From Sanguinoderma infundibulare (lineage: Eukaryota; Basidiomycota; Agaricomycetes; Polyporales; Polyporaceae): 64,000 nucleotides of DNA. The number at the start of each line of letters is the position of its first letter. Positions within the stretch are counted from its first letter, which is position 1. Of the stretch, positions 1-9,781 are shown piece by piece. The position numbers and the translations under genes are program-made. The stretch covers positions 1,612,001-1,676,000 of the forward strand of contig JAVLRN010000003.1 in NCBI GenBank assembly GCA_032821775.1, read 5' to 3'. Under the pieces are notes generated by a model. It made no database searches. It saw only the letters and a program-made list of their open reading frames with translations, and was not told the origin of the DNA.

Positions 1-803
1 GGCGACAGATGGGAAGGCGAGGCCCATAATACCGTCGTTGACGCCATCGGCAAGGTCTTTGGACTCCTTCGAAACGGCAGAGAAGTACTGGGTGTACGCC
101 TTGACGCCCCCGACGACGACTGTGAGGGGTAAAGAACGGCAAATGAGAACGTGACAGTGCGGGCGTATGGCGAAAGTTGTGTTTGCAGCATTAGCAACCA
201 CGCACCGGTGTCGGTGTAAATGGGGCCGGAAGTCTCGGAACCGTCCGCGTACGAGATGCTGAAGTTCCCGTTCTGCTTTACGGCGCTCATAGACTTGGTC
301 GGGTCGAACTTGCTGTGGGACCCGCAGGTGGTGCAGGACGCGGCGGGGACCCAGAGGTCGGACGAGCCGGTGTCGAAGTCGATGAGGAATGAGACCGGGG
401 GCGTGCCAATAGAGATCTCCCCCGCCCACAACTGGCCCTGGTTGAGGTCCGTCAGAGCGACGTTCTGCCGCTTCTCGAGGGGCGGGAGGGTCGCCAGAGG
501 CGGGATGGACGTGATGCCCTCGGGCAGATGGCCGGTGTTTCGGTGGAAGTTGATCAGGTTGCTGCGGTACTTGCTGCATGACCGTTATTTTGGGGCTTCG
601 GAGCATGTAGGAGGCGAGGCCACTCACTTGGCAATCTTGACACCGTGCTTGATCGTGGCATCGTGGTCGAAGGTGCCATCTGGCTTGGTGAGGGAGCTGC
701 GCTTGTGCAAAGGAATGACTGACCCAGTGCCCTCTTGGACTGGAGCTGCGACAGAGAGCAGCGCCAGCGCGAGAGTCACCAAAGAGGCCTTCAAGCAGGG
801 CAT
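1..803 (-). CDS. Secreted pepsin-like aspartic protease (polyporopepsin type), 3' end cut by window
   Basis: Reading the reverse strand from the ATG at 803 gives a hydrophobic signal peptide (MPCLKASLVTLALALLSVAA), a short propeptide, then after one intron (about 580-625) the mature A1-family N-terminal lobe. The segment GEISIGTPPVSFLIDFDTGS contains the first catalytic motif, here DTGS, followed by SDLWVPAASC and the flap-like stretch SISYADGS. A second intron (near 130-218) precedes a piece ending in GIMGLAF, which is typical of fungal pepsins. The second catalytic aspartate and C-terminal lobe lie beyond position 1. Family knowledge: such enzymes are secreted acid endopeptidases used by wood- and litter-decay fungi for nitrogen acquisition and activated by propeptide cleavage. 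The substrate is inferred, not seen. The identification is strong. Confidence 0.93.
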
Positions 804-1751
804 GGCTGGGTTGGAATGAGCGCGTCAGCGGAGCGGGGTGGGCGGAAGGAGGAAGTAGGAGAGCTCGGGTCATGTTGTGACCCTCGTGGTGGGCTTTTAG
901 CATCGCTCTGACGCGCGCGAAGTAAATAGGCTGCTCCCGTCCTTCCAAATGCTATTAGCGATGACAGACCACGGACGCCCCAGCGCTAAAGCGGTGATGG
1001 AAGGAGCTTCTGCGATCAAGGTGGGACGGTCCTGCACTAGCAGCGGGATGATCCTAAATCCGACTTGGATGCGAGGGACTCGCTCATACTAGTGACAGAA
1101 GTAAGAACTATCTGAAAATGACAATTATATCAACGTATGAAGGTAAACTTTACCCCCAACTGAGGAGCAGCACGAGTTACGTGTCAAAGTGCCCGGAAGA
1201 TGTGTGGAGAACCGGTGGAGTACAATGTCTTCTGGCCCGATCACGATCGCACGTGGCCAAATTAGCACTGTCGCATAGACGCGTCCGGGTGACTGTCATC
1301 AACCGACAACCTGATCCTGTTTCAAACCTAGCGAGCAGTTCAATAACTCAGGAAGTGGCCACGACGAAGGTAATATGAAGTACTCACTTTGCAATTAAAA
1401 CCATTCGCCACGCTATTCCTCAAGTTAGATCCACGTCCCACCGAAAGCACTAATGGACAGCCAAGGGGGGAGCAACGCAAGAGCAACGACAGCCAAAAAT
1501 TTACCATGCCAAGTCTCCGACCAAATCTGCCCGCCCTGGTGGCACTTGCTGTTTGAAGCATACCATTTAATTCGGACGGACTTTGTCCGGTCCATACAAG
1601 TCGACGTCATCGAGACCAAAGAGACGCAATGGTGAAGGGCTCCGATGTGGAAGGGTAAAATACGAAGGCGTGATGCCCAAAGCTACAGTCATGGATAAAG
1701 AGTACAGAGCAAGCGAGAATGCACAAGCAATTAGGTGTCCATTTTGCAAAA
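804..1751. other. Intergenic region without a supported gene
   Basis: This stretch holds the upstream region of the aspartic protease and the 3' flank of the poly(A)-binding protein gene. Short open frames exist, but none shows a recognisable domain, signal peptide or convincing exon-intron structure. I see no tRNA, repeat or mobile element here. Confidence 0.5.
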
Positions 1752-2649
1752 TCAAAAACCCCGGCCGCGACCCCTACGAGTACATTCCATGTGGGCAGGG
1801 GATGGAGTACAGGGACATGCGGACTCACCTGCCGCGGGCACGGTATGGATTATATCCATACGAGCCTCCCCTGTACCCTCCCCGATACCCGCCACGGTAC
1901 CCGCCCCGGCCTCGCCCACGAGCATTGAATCCAGGGATATTTGTCCGTTTGGCTGTCACCTGCGGAGGAATTCTGTAAATAACGATGGCTTTCCGGTTTT
2001 CGCCGATAGTTCAACAGACCTTGATGAGGCGCCCTCGGAAGAGGGAGTTGTCCATTGCAAGTGCAGCATCTATGAAGTCGGGTTCTGCAAACTCGACGTA
2101 CGCGTACCTGCGCCGCAACGACGTTCAACGACCCAGAGCTTGGATAGACAAAGGAAAGCGTACCCCTTGGGGTGTCCTGTGAACTTATCACAAAGAATGG
2201 TGACCCGGTTGATGGTTCCACACGCCTGGAAGTGTTGTTGAATCTCTTCCGGGGTCGCAGAGTAGTCAACCTGTTCCGCCGGGATGAAATGCAATTCAAT
2301 GCTCGAGAAAAGTGGGGGGCGTACGTTTCCGACGTATACACTCCTCGCGTCAGCCGCTGCTTTGTCCTCCTCCGTCTCCATAGGCACTTGCTGACCGCCT
2401 TGTGCGCTCTGCTCCGCCTTTTCTGCAGCTGCTTGGAGTTCCCGTAGTTTGTTCGCTTCGCGTTCCATCTCTTCTACACGCTGCTTCATGAGAAGGATCT
2501 CCTACCGGAGCGGTACGGGAATAACATTAGAGTACAAACATAGTCTGACCACGAGGCCCACGTACCGAGTCCTCCTCTTCGGCATTGTCAATGACGGCGT
2601 CGGCGTCGGCGATGGGATGAGAGGGGTCGGTGATGGTGGTGTCTGCCAT
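1752..2649 (-). CDS. PAB2: Nuclear poly(A)-binding protein, PABPN1/Pab2 type
   Basis: Spliced reverse-strand product of about 200 residues. It has an acidic N-terminus from the ATG at 2649 ([10 protein letters not shown]), a coiled coil ([18 protein letters not shown]), and a single RRM whose RNP2 is SVYVGN and whose RNP1 region is KGYAYVEF. The tail is rich in Arg-Gly-Gly-Tyr ([14 protein letters not shown]) and ends GRGRGF. Introns interrupt the codons just after SVYVGN and in KGYAYVEF. The order coiled coil, one RRM, RGG/Y tail is the PABPN1/Pab2 signature and distinguishes it from four-RRM cytoplasmic PABP. In this family the protein binds growing poly(A) tails in the nucleus, stimulates polyadenylation and feeds RNAs to the exosome. 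It is divergently arranged with the gene starting at 2928. Confidence 0.92.
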
Positions 2650-2927
2650 GTTGAAAGAAGCTGGCGACAAGGGAACGGGGAAGGCGGAGAAGGGGAAATA
2701 ACACGAGGGACGTGCTGGAGGTTGTGACGTTAGAGCTCGCCAGTGCCAGTGGCAGCAGTCCCACCGATAACTTTTAGACGCCCGAATGTGACAGCCTCTC
2801 CCACGTGCCAGCCGCGTCCTGTTACGTGTGACGGTCGCGCCCCCGTGCCACAGGCGCGTTTTAAGCTGAAGGGACGGGCTTTGCCTCTGTTCTTGGTCGC
2901 CCGCCGCGTGCTCACCACGTTGCGACA
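2650..2927. promoter_or_regulatory. Bidirectional promoter between PAB2 and the 2928 gene, with E-box
   Basis: The two start codons are 278 bp apart and face away from each other. A palindromic CACGTG E-box lies at 2802-2807. A related TTACGTGTG sequence follows about 20 bp later. No clear TATA box is visible on either side. Confidence 0.5.
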
Positions 2928-4152
2928 ATGAGCGGGCATCTCTACCATCGTCCAAACGTGTCCCACGGACCTCCCTTGCGATCCGAGTATCCGTACGGGC
3001 GACTCGCTTTTGCTCATCACGGCCAAGGCTTCGAGTCCTTCACCGGCGGACTGCGAACTCAGAAAGAGCCGACGATTTACAATCAAGCCAAAATTAGGTA
3101 TGCTATTAGTAGTGTTTTAAAACGTCCAACAGTTGTACTGACACACATCCTTCTAGTCTCCTCCATGCTCGAGGTCTCATCCGCAGATCTCCCTTCAACT
3201 ACAAAAGGACCACTTCATCTCGTGATAAACGCGCTGCGGGATCCCGAGAGTGTCGATGATGTCCGGAAGATTGCAATGGGGTACCCGGTGCTTGAAACGA
3301 AGCTGGAATTGCTGCTTCGTGCGGAGACTCTCTGTATGTCTGTTGTTTTCAATTGCACAACGAAGAGGGTGCATTAAGTCACCGCGCTCAGCACGTGCCG
3401 TGCAGCCGGACCACTCGAGCCTGTTGCAGCAAGACAGGGACTATAGGTTCAGTCGGCAGATATGGGACGTCGCTTCTGCCCATCCTTGGATGCACATCAA
3501 GTGCGATATCGCCCGCGTCACGTTTAATCAAGGCCAATACGACACGGCGATGTGTCCTTTCAGTTGCGCTGAGTTACATCCATTGACCCGCCCTTTATAG
3601 AGCAATGTTCTCCGAATTACTCCATTGGAACCCAGCTGACCGTATATATGGACATACGTTTCATTTTCGGCCCGCTGTTACTTCATGTTGGACGCAACGC
3701 CGACGCGCTCTCCTTCTCCCTCGCATGGATCAACAAGGGTCTCCATTATCCTCTCCATGGCGGGACCTCGTTTGTTTCCCCTGCAAACCTTCCCCTTCGT
3801 CAGGAGCTTGTTGAGCTCCCGTACCACTGCCCGCGAGATATCAGCGCCGTCCTGGAGGCGGAGCATTTCTATACCGCCGCTTTCGCTGCCTACCGCATGT
3901 GGGGCGACTGTGAGCTTGCACGCCAATGCTTGCATCTGGGCACCATTGCGAACCCAATGATCATGCTCAGGATCCTCGGAGGTTCAGTCACGCCTTGTAA
4001 GTCCATTGAAATTGTACTTCCGATACACAAGTAATCGTGTAATATGCAGGGAACTCGTGGACCAGGTCCATCATCTCGAGTTCGAGACGTTAAATCTCGG
4101 CGAGGACTACGAGCCTGGGGAATACCACGCGTTCGGATACAGCGGTATTTAA
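2928..4152 (+). pseudogene. Basidiomycete-type TPR-like hypothetical gene, probably decayed
   Basis: Coding-like blocks run MSGHLYHRPNVSHGPPLRSE at the start, a middle block with RQIWDVASAHPWMHIKCDIA, then FSELLHWNPADR, GPLLLHVGRNADALSFSLAW and AAFAAYRMWGDCELARQCL, and an acidic end closing at a TAA (4150-4152). The style resembles an unnamed helical-repeat family of agaricomycetes. The blocks do not join into one frame. The expected donor after QYDTA (about 3550) reads GATGTG instead of GTATGT-like sequence. FSELLHWNPADR and GPLLLHVGR sit in different frames with no usable intron between them (about 3640-3655). The final exon is also out of phase with the exon ending at about 3997. Three separate conflicts favour a pseudogene. 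Assembly errors or unusual splicing are alternatives. Function unknown. Confidence 0.5.
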
Positions 4153-4551
4153 GAAATTGATAGTAACAAGTGCGCGTTGGCTGATACTAAACGTGGATGG
4201 GATAACGATGCTTAGCATGTAATAAGTACCACCTCAGCGCTAGTTCATAACCTCCCTGAATTCATGCTTCTTGGGCCTACAATATCAAGCAACCGCATAT
4301 GTTTTCGGTGCCTACTGCGGCTCCGCTGCGGTTCACGTAAGTATCCCGAGCCGGAGCACAGCAGGAGTCGATTGTTGCGACGAGTTGCCCACTGGAACGA
4401 CGTCACGGTCAACGCCGAGACGACGGCTCCAGGGACCGCCACGAACCGTCCAGTGTCCACCGCAGCTGCACTGCGCGTATATAACACAACAACTTCCTCA
4501 GTCCCACCTCCATATCTACTCCATATCCTCTCTGTGTGCTCCTCCTCAAAC
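4153..4551. promoter_or_regulatory. Promoter region of the CUE-domain gene with TATA box
   Basis: A good TATA element, GTATATAAC, occurs at about 4478-4486, roughly 70 bp upstream of the ATG at 4552. The interval before the ATG is pyrimidine-rich (CCATATCCTCTCTGTG), as is common for fungal transcription start sites. No gene is seen between 4153 and the TATA box. Confidence 0.6.
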
Positions 4552-6296
4552 ATGTCTGTACTCGACGAAGTACCAGCCAACGACGCGCCCGCACCTGCGA
4601 ACGCCAGTGGCCCCGCCGACACGGATCTCCCGGCGGCCAGTGCGAGCGCTGCTCAGCCCGCCGACCAAACTCACACTGCGAGTGCCACCTCTGGGCCAGG
4701 GGAATCCCCGAAACCGGCTGATAACAACATTGGGCCTGCTGCGGATGCTGCCGACCATGCAGGCACGACGCCTTCGGAACTTCCTGAAGCTCCCTCTCCT
4801 CCCACACAAACTGCTGCCGTGAACCTTGCCGACGCCCTTGTCGCTGAACCGACCCCCGAGCTGCCTCCTAGGCCCGAACTCTCAGAGTCCACCATGGGCA
4901 CGACTACTGCTCCCGAGAGCACCGCGGTACCGGCGGTCGATGCGGCGGCACAGGAGGAACGCGTCAGCCCGCAGGTCCAGTCCCTGCGCGCGATGTTCCC
5001 CGATTTCGACATCGCGATATTGTGAGTGGCTCATACGCTCGCTATCCCGCCCCGGCAGTGCCGCCATGGAGCGGCTGGGTACGCATTGCTGAATGGCGCG
5101 CCCGGAATATGTAGACAATCCGTACTGGAGTCGGTCGGCTATGACCAGGAGAGGGCGGTGGACGTGTTGCTCGGGATGAGCGACCCGGAGTACGTCTCGA
5201 CGCAGACCGTGCAGCAGGTGCGTATTCAGATTTTCATGTTATGTCCTTCTTTGCTTCTAACGTGGCCGTTTGTCTCGTTCTCGTTCATACCCCCGTCGCT
5301 GCGACTCGCTCCTGGTCATTCGGTTTGTTCATGATCTCAGCCCGAAGCGCCTTCGATGGACCTCGACGAACAGCTCGCACGTCAGCTGCTACTCGAAGAT
5401 CAGCAACAGCAACGGCACGGCCACTGGCGGCCCCAACGCGATGGGGGCAACGTCCCATACCAGGCGCGACAACATCCCCAAGGTGCCTCGCCGCCAGGTC
5501 CCGACCAGACGGGTGAGCGACAGAACGACCAGTTCCAGGAGTTTCAGAAGACCGTGGGACAGATCGCGGAGAGCGGGAAGCGCACGTTCAACTCGATTGT
5601 GTCGCGGGTGAAGGCGAAGATCAACGAGTATGAGCAGACGCGGTATGTAACTCCCCATCGCGTCTCCTTTCGTTGGGTAGTGTTCTGAGACGCTGCAGTA
5701 ATGTGAGCTCTGGCCAGGCGTCCGGTGCGTCCACGACCCCTCAGTGGGGATCGCCGTCGCCACCTGCACAACTCGACCGCCACACCGCTTCCGAGGCGTA
5801 TCAGCAGCAGTATTTTGGATCCAATACCTCTGCCCCTCCCCGGTCGTCTGCCCGCAATTCATCCCAATTATCAGGGTATGACCTCGACGAGCCCGTAGTG
5901 CAGAGTGAGTGTGACCTTTGCGATCTGACCCGCTCCCACTAACTGACCGTCCTGTAGGTCAACCTGCAGCCGTGTCGTCACCGATCCCGACGCCCGCCGC
6001 GGCACCACATTCAAGTACTCCGGGGTCGGGACTCTCCCCAGCCCAGTCTCCACGCCCGTCCTCAGACGGCCCGCGCCCGCCCCCGACGAGTAGCAGTCCA
6101 GTCAACGCTGGTAAGCGTCCTCGTGTGCTTTGTGCGCAAAGTTCATGTTGCCTGACGATTGTCGACAGCCAAGATTGGGCTCCTGCCGAAGCGGCCCGTG
6201 TCGCTTCTGAACACGAGCTCGTCGCCGGCGACGCGGCCGAGCGACGAGGAGGAGGAGCTCGAGTACGTCGAGAACCCGTTCGAGGACCACAAGTAG
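4552..6296 (+). CDS. CUE-domain (ubiquitin-binding) protein, Cue5-like
   Basis: From the ATG at 4552 the protein begins with a long Ala/Pro/Thr-rich disordered segment. It then reads VQSLRAMFPDFDIAIL, followed after an intron by QSVLESVGYDQERAVDVLL. This is the CUE fold: an MFP-type motif at its start and a dileucine-containing last helix. Next come a Gln-rich stretch (LARQLLLEDQQQQ) and an amphipathic helix near FQKTVGQIAESGKRTFNSIV. Further low-complexity exons end in the acidic tail EEEELEYVENPFEDHK. Introns lie near 5024-5110, 5217-5338, 5643-5698, 5905-5957 and 6110-6168. CUE domains bind mono- and polyubiquitin. Cue5-like proteins act as selective-autophagy adaptors for ubiquitinated aggregates. 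That role is inferred from domain order only. Confidence 0.82.
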
Positions 6297-6577
6297 ACGT
6301 GCCGAGTTGATCATGAATCTGGGATTAACGGACTAAAGCTGAAGGTATACCGCTGCTTGACTGTATTGCTACGTCTATGTTTTCAGAGGGACGGACTATG
6401 TGATGCTGTATTTTGCCCGTCGCCCTTGAATGGAATACACGAAGGGTGTCGTATATGGAACCGGACACTCTTCTTTGGGATGAGGGGGGGAGACGGTCGG
6501 AGGCGAGTCGCTTGCGCAATGTTAGTGCATGTTCTCGACTCCCAGCGAGTACCCCGGAGGATCGGTGGGGGCGTGGA

Positions 6578-6718
6578 TCACGGCGCCGGTAGATAGACGT
6601 TGAGTAGAGTGCACCCGAACTCTGTGGGGTGGACCCCATAGACCAGTGGCCCATGGGAGAGCGAATGCTGAAGGGGGAAGCCAGCGGCCGGGTACGAGTC
6701 GTATGCGGAGTAGGCCAT
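6578..6718 (-). CDS. Possible 46-residue small protein
   Basis: Reverse-strand ORF starting MAYSAYDSYPAAGFPLQHSL and ending in LPAP. It favours C/G-ending codons as in the host genes and is rich in Tyr, Pro and His. In a second frame, overlapping its stop, a further coding-like stretch ends GYSLGVENMH. The two could belong to one gene split by a splice I cannot place. No domain, signal peptide or homologue is recognised. It may be chance. Confidence 0.2.
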   Translation of the reverse strand: MAYSAYDSYPAAGFPLQHSLSHGPLVYGVHPTEFGCTLLNVYLPAP

Positions 6719-7111
6719 GGCGTTAAGAGTGGCTTGTGGCGAAAGAGTTGTCTAAAGAGTCGGTGGGGGTGGCTTGCGCAACAAGCATCCGGCAGTCGCG
6801 AGGGTCTTATAGGATATGGAGGGCCATGACAGTAACGTGCAGGGTGCATAGCAGGGGACAGGCGGTGATCCACGGTTTGAGACGCCCAGTGGCCTTGAGG
6901 TGTCCGGATGGAGGGAGAGTGCAAGGCCAATCGAGTATCGAAGATCGCAGATGTCCGCATCTACACGCTACCGCCGAGCCACCACGGTGATGGATAAACA
7001 TTCACAAGAGACTGGCGTTGGCGGTGAACCGGTGCAGAGTGGTGCTCACGCCGCGCTCATAGAGATGTATACGTTGATGAAGGTACCATTCGTTCCCCTT
7101 AGCCCTGCCGA

Positions 7112-7341
7112 CCGATCGCGAACGGCAAAAGGATTACAGCTTTCAACAACTAAAAGCTGGAAGGCCCGCATCGCCCTGAAGAAGAAAATATCACAGGGGC
7201 CAGGCGCAGAAGCACAAAAGGCGGACGTACTGCATCGATGGTGCTCAGGATTGGCGCGGCCACACCAGTCAGGAAGCCCACTCCAATGCCAAACCCCGGT
7301 GTCTTGTTCCCACATATATGGACATACATTTGAGAAAACAT
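7112..7341 (-). CDS. Possible small membrane protein, about 60-70 residues
   Basis: A reverse-strand ATG at 7341 opens MFSQMYVHICGNKTPGFGIG, continuing into a glycine-rich hydrophobic segment (VGFLTGVAAPILSTIDA) that could be one membrane helix. A GTACGT donor follows. An acceptor TTCTTCAG then joins a short exon GDAGLPAFSC with a stop. The codon choice and splice phase agree, but no family is recognised, and the ORF lies just downstream of the sugar porter. Confidence 0.22.
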
Positions 7342-7610
7342 GTTGGGCGACGAGATGGCGGCACGAATGGTAGGTGAGAAACCGCGTCACCAGCGAAAAC
7401 AGCCTGATCGAGTCGACCGGTACGAAGGTCAAGCTTCCAGACCGCACAACCAACGGACTGCTCCGAGGTTTGGTGAGTAATCCGCGCTCCTGCACCAGTG
7501 TATATACTGACCCGCGTGGGTCGCGTTCAACTGTCTCTGAGCTTTGGTGTATCTCTGGCGATTGGGTTCCTCGCGCCACGATCTGTCTCACTGAATACAT
7601 GCACATCATT

Positions 7611-9424
7611 CTACTCAACCGACCTGGTCTGGGACACAGACTCTTTCTTCACAACGCTGCTGGACTCCATGCTCAGAAGTAGCGTCCGATCCGACGTGGG
7701 AGGTACAGCCAATGTAGCCTGCGGGATCTTCTCCACGTCGTCCTCCTTGTGAGCCTGGTCGTTGAACACGCTCCCGAGCTCTTCCAACGTCTTGTGGGCC
7801 GTCTCGGGGTAGAAGAAGTAGACGAAGACGCCAGAAATCGCACAGAAGCCGGCGAGAAGGAAGTAGTACCCGCCATCGATGGCCGCAAAGAGAGGAGGTG
7901 TGATGAACGCGATGACAAAGTTGCTGATCCAGTTCGCCGTCGTCGAGAGCGCCATGCCTTTCGCCCTTGCGCGCATCGGGTATATCTCCGCGCCGAGCAG
8001 CCACGGCGCCGGACCCCAGCTAATATCGAAAGCTCGTTATTCCGTGGGTCGCTGATTGGACATAAAAGGAGAGGCACTTACGTCGCCCCATAGACGAACA
8101 GGTAGAGGCACACGGCTATAATATTGTAAGTTAAAAACGACCTGGGGAATCGATACGCCCCCGACCTACCTGCGAAGATGCCGTCGGCCCCAGGCATGCG
8201 CGCCTTGCCGACGGGGAGAGACTCGACGTAGTACTGAAGAGCCCCAACAACGCCAAGCGCCACCACCAGCGTGAAGCTGCCGGCGAGCAAGAACGGCCGG
8301 CGACCAAGCCTGTCGATCCCGAACATCGTTGGCACCGTGCCCGCGCAGTAGACGAGCGACGACCCCGCCGCGTACAGAAGAGACTGTTGGATCGAGAACC
8401 CGGCGCGGAGGAGGTTGGACGGCAGGAAATACAGGATGGCGTTGATGCCGTTGAACTGGGCGAAGACCTGGCAGGTGATGCCGACGACGGTGCGCCACTT
8501 GTACTGCACGAAGACCTGCGCCCAGGACGCCTCGCCGAGCGCCTCTTCGAGTCGGATGGCCGCGAGGATCTCGGCGTGCGTCGTGCGGACGTGGGGGTCG
8601 TGGATATCTCCATTCGCGTGCATGTCGGCGAGGACGCGGAGACCTTCGTCGAGGAAGCCATTCTTGACGAGGAACCGGGGAGTCTCGGGAAGGATGAACG
8701 ACCAGAGGGTCAGGACGAGGGCCAGGGCAGCTTGAAGGATGTACGGGCCCTTCCACGAGATCTCGGACGGGAGCGTGTAGAAGAAACCAAAGCCGACCCA
8801 GGCGGAGACCGCATACCCAACATTCAAGCAGATGTATTCGATCGAGATGAAGAGACCCCGCGCGTGGCCGGGTGCGATCTCGCACTGAAGGATGGGCACC
8901 GTCATCGAAAGGATCCCGACGCCGATGCCCTGGAGCGAGCGGCCGACGATGAGGGAGGCGAGGTTGGGGGACAGAATTTGAATGATCGCCGCGACGAGGT
9001 AGACGATCCCACCGATCCGGATCGACATCCGCCGCCCCAGAATGTCGCAAATGTATGCTGCGCATAAGGCTGCGAGGAAAGCGGTGAGGTTGAGACAGGC
9101 CACGGTAATGGCTGGCGTTAAGGTTAGCCGCCAAATGCCGCTTCGACACAAGGGCATCGCATACTCACCTTGCAGGTAGGGATCTACACCCGTGTCTCCG
9201 GTGGTGAGTTGCTCCATCGTAACATCGTGTCCAAAGAACCTGCGAATAAACTGGGGCTGTACCTGCAGCGCCGCGATGACACCTTGGCTGTATCCGAACA
9301 TTGCGTCCCCCAACGAAGCCAGCGCGGAAGACGCGATGAGAAGCGGACGCCCGACCATCCACCTGGGATAGCGAGGCGTGAAAGATTTGGGTCGGAAACT
9401 GTCGACCATGCTTCTGGAGGCCAT
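7611..9424 (-). CDS. MFS sugar porter (hexose/polyol transporter family)
   Basis: Twelve-helix transporter from the ATG at 9424 (MASRSMVDSF) to the stop at 7611, about 560 residues. Sugar-porter hallmarks appear in order: GRR after helix 2 (CDILGRRMS), GRSLQGIGVGILSMTVPI, PETPRFLV at the end of helix 6, QFNGINAILYF in helix 7, DRLGRRPF between helices 8 and 9, and YPETAHKTLEEL after helix 12. Three introns are visible: about 9108-9171 (in phase), about 8122-8175, and about 8018-8078. Family members are proton symporters or facilitators for hexoses, lactose or polyols at the plasma membrane. The substrate cannot be told from the sequence. Its neighbours are two P450s on the same strand. Confidence 0.94.
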
Positions 9425-9781
9425 GCAGGAAGAGTGGAAGACGAAGGGGAGGTATTGTCAGCCGTCGAGCCCTGAGGCCTGAGGACCTGTCGGCCTTACA
9501 CTGAGGCTGGCAAGTAGCTGAGGACCGGCGTGTTGCGTAATGGACCTGGGACTGAGCGGAAATCGAGATCAGCCACCTGCTCCGGAGCGCTGTACGGTTT
9601 TAAGTGAACGAGTTGTGTTCCTATCGTAGAAAAGGAATTGCCTTATCGCTGTCATAGAGTGTCGCCGTAAATTATATCAGAGTCATCTAGTCGATACATT
9701 TACTGAAAGATTCATGCGGGGAACAGAGCACGCATGTGTGGAAAGGAGTACAACATCGATGTGGCGAGCGAAATTCGCCGG
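9425..9781. other. Upstream region of sugar porter and 3' flank of P450-1
   Basis: This short spacer carries the sugar porter's promoter on the reverse strand. No TATA box in a good position and no ORF are convincing. Confidence 0.4.

Larger units (their letters stand above)
6297..7610. other. Intergenic region, two weak small reverse-strand ORFs only
   Basis: The region separates the 3' ends of the CUE gene and the sugar porter. Two short reverse-strand frames with coding-like sequence are listed separately (6578-6718 and about 7112-7341). Nothing else supports a gene, and no transposon termini are visible. Confidence 0.4.

Noticed and set aside
1583..1978. Forward ORF with [11 protein letters not shown] repeats near 1900
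   Set aside because: It is the antisense of the PAB2 Gly/Tyr/Arg tail.
6325..6960. 211-codon reverse ORF between the CUE gene and the sugar porter
   Set aside because: It starts without an upstream promoter signal, has irregular codon use and no domain. A smaller overlapping frame (6578-6718) looks more coding-like but is also weak.
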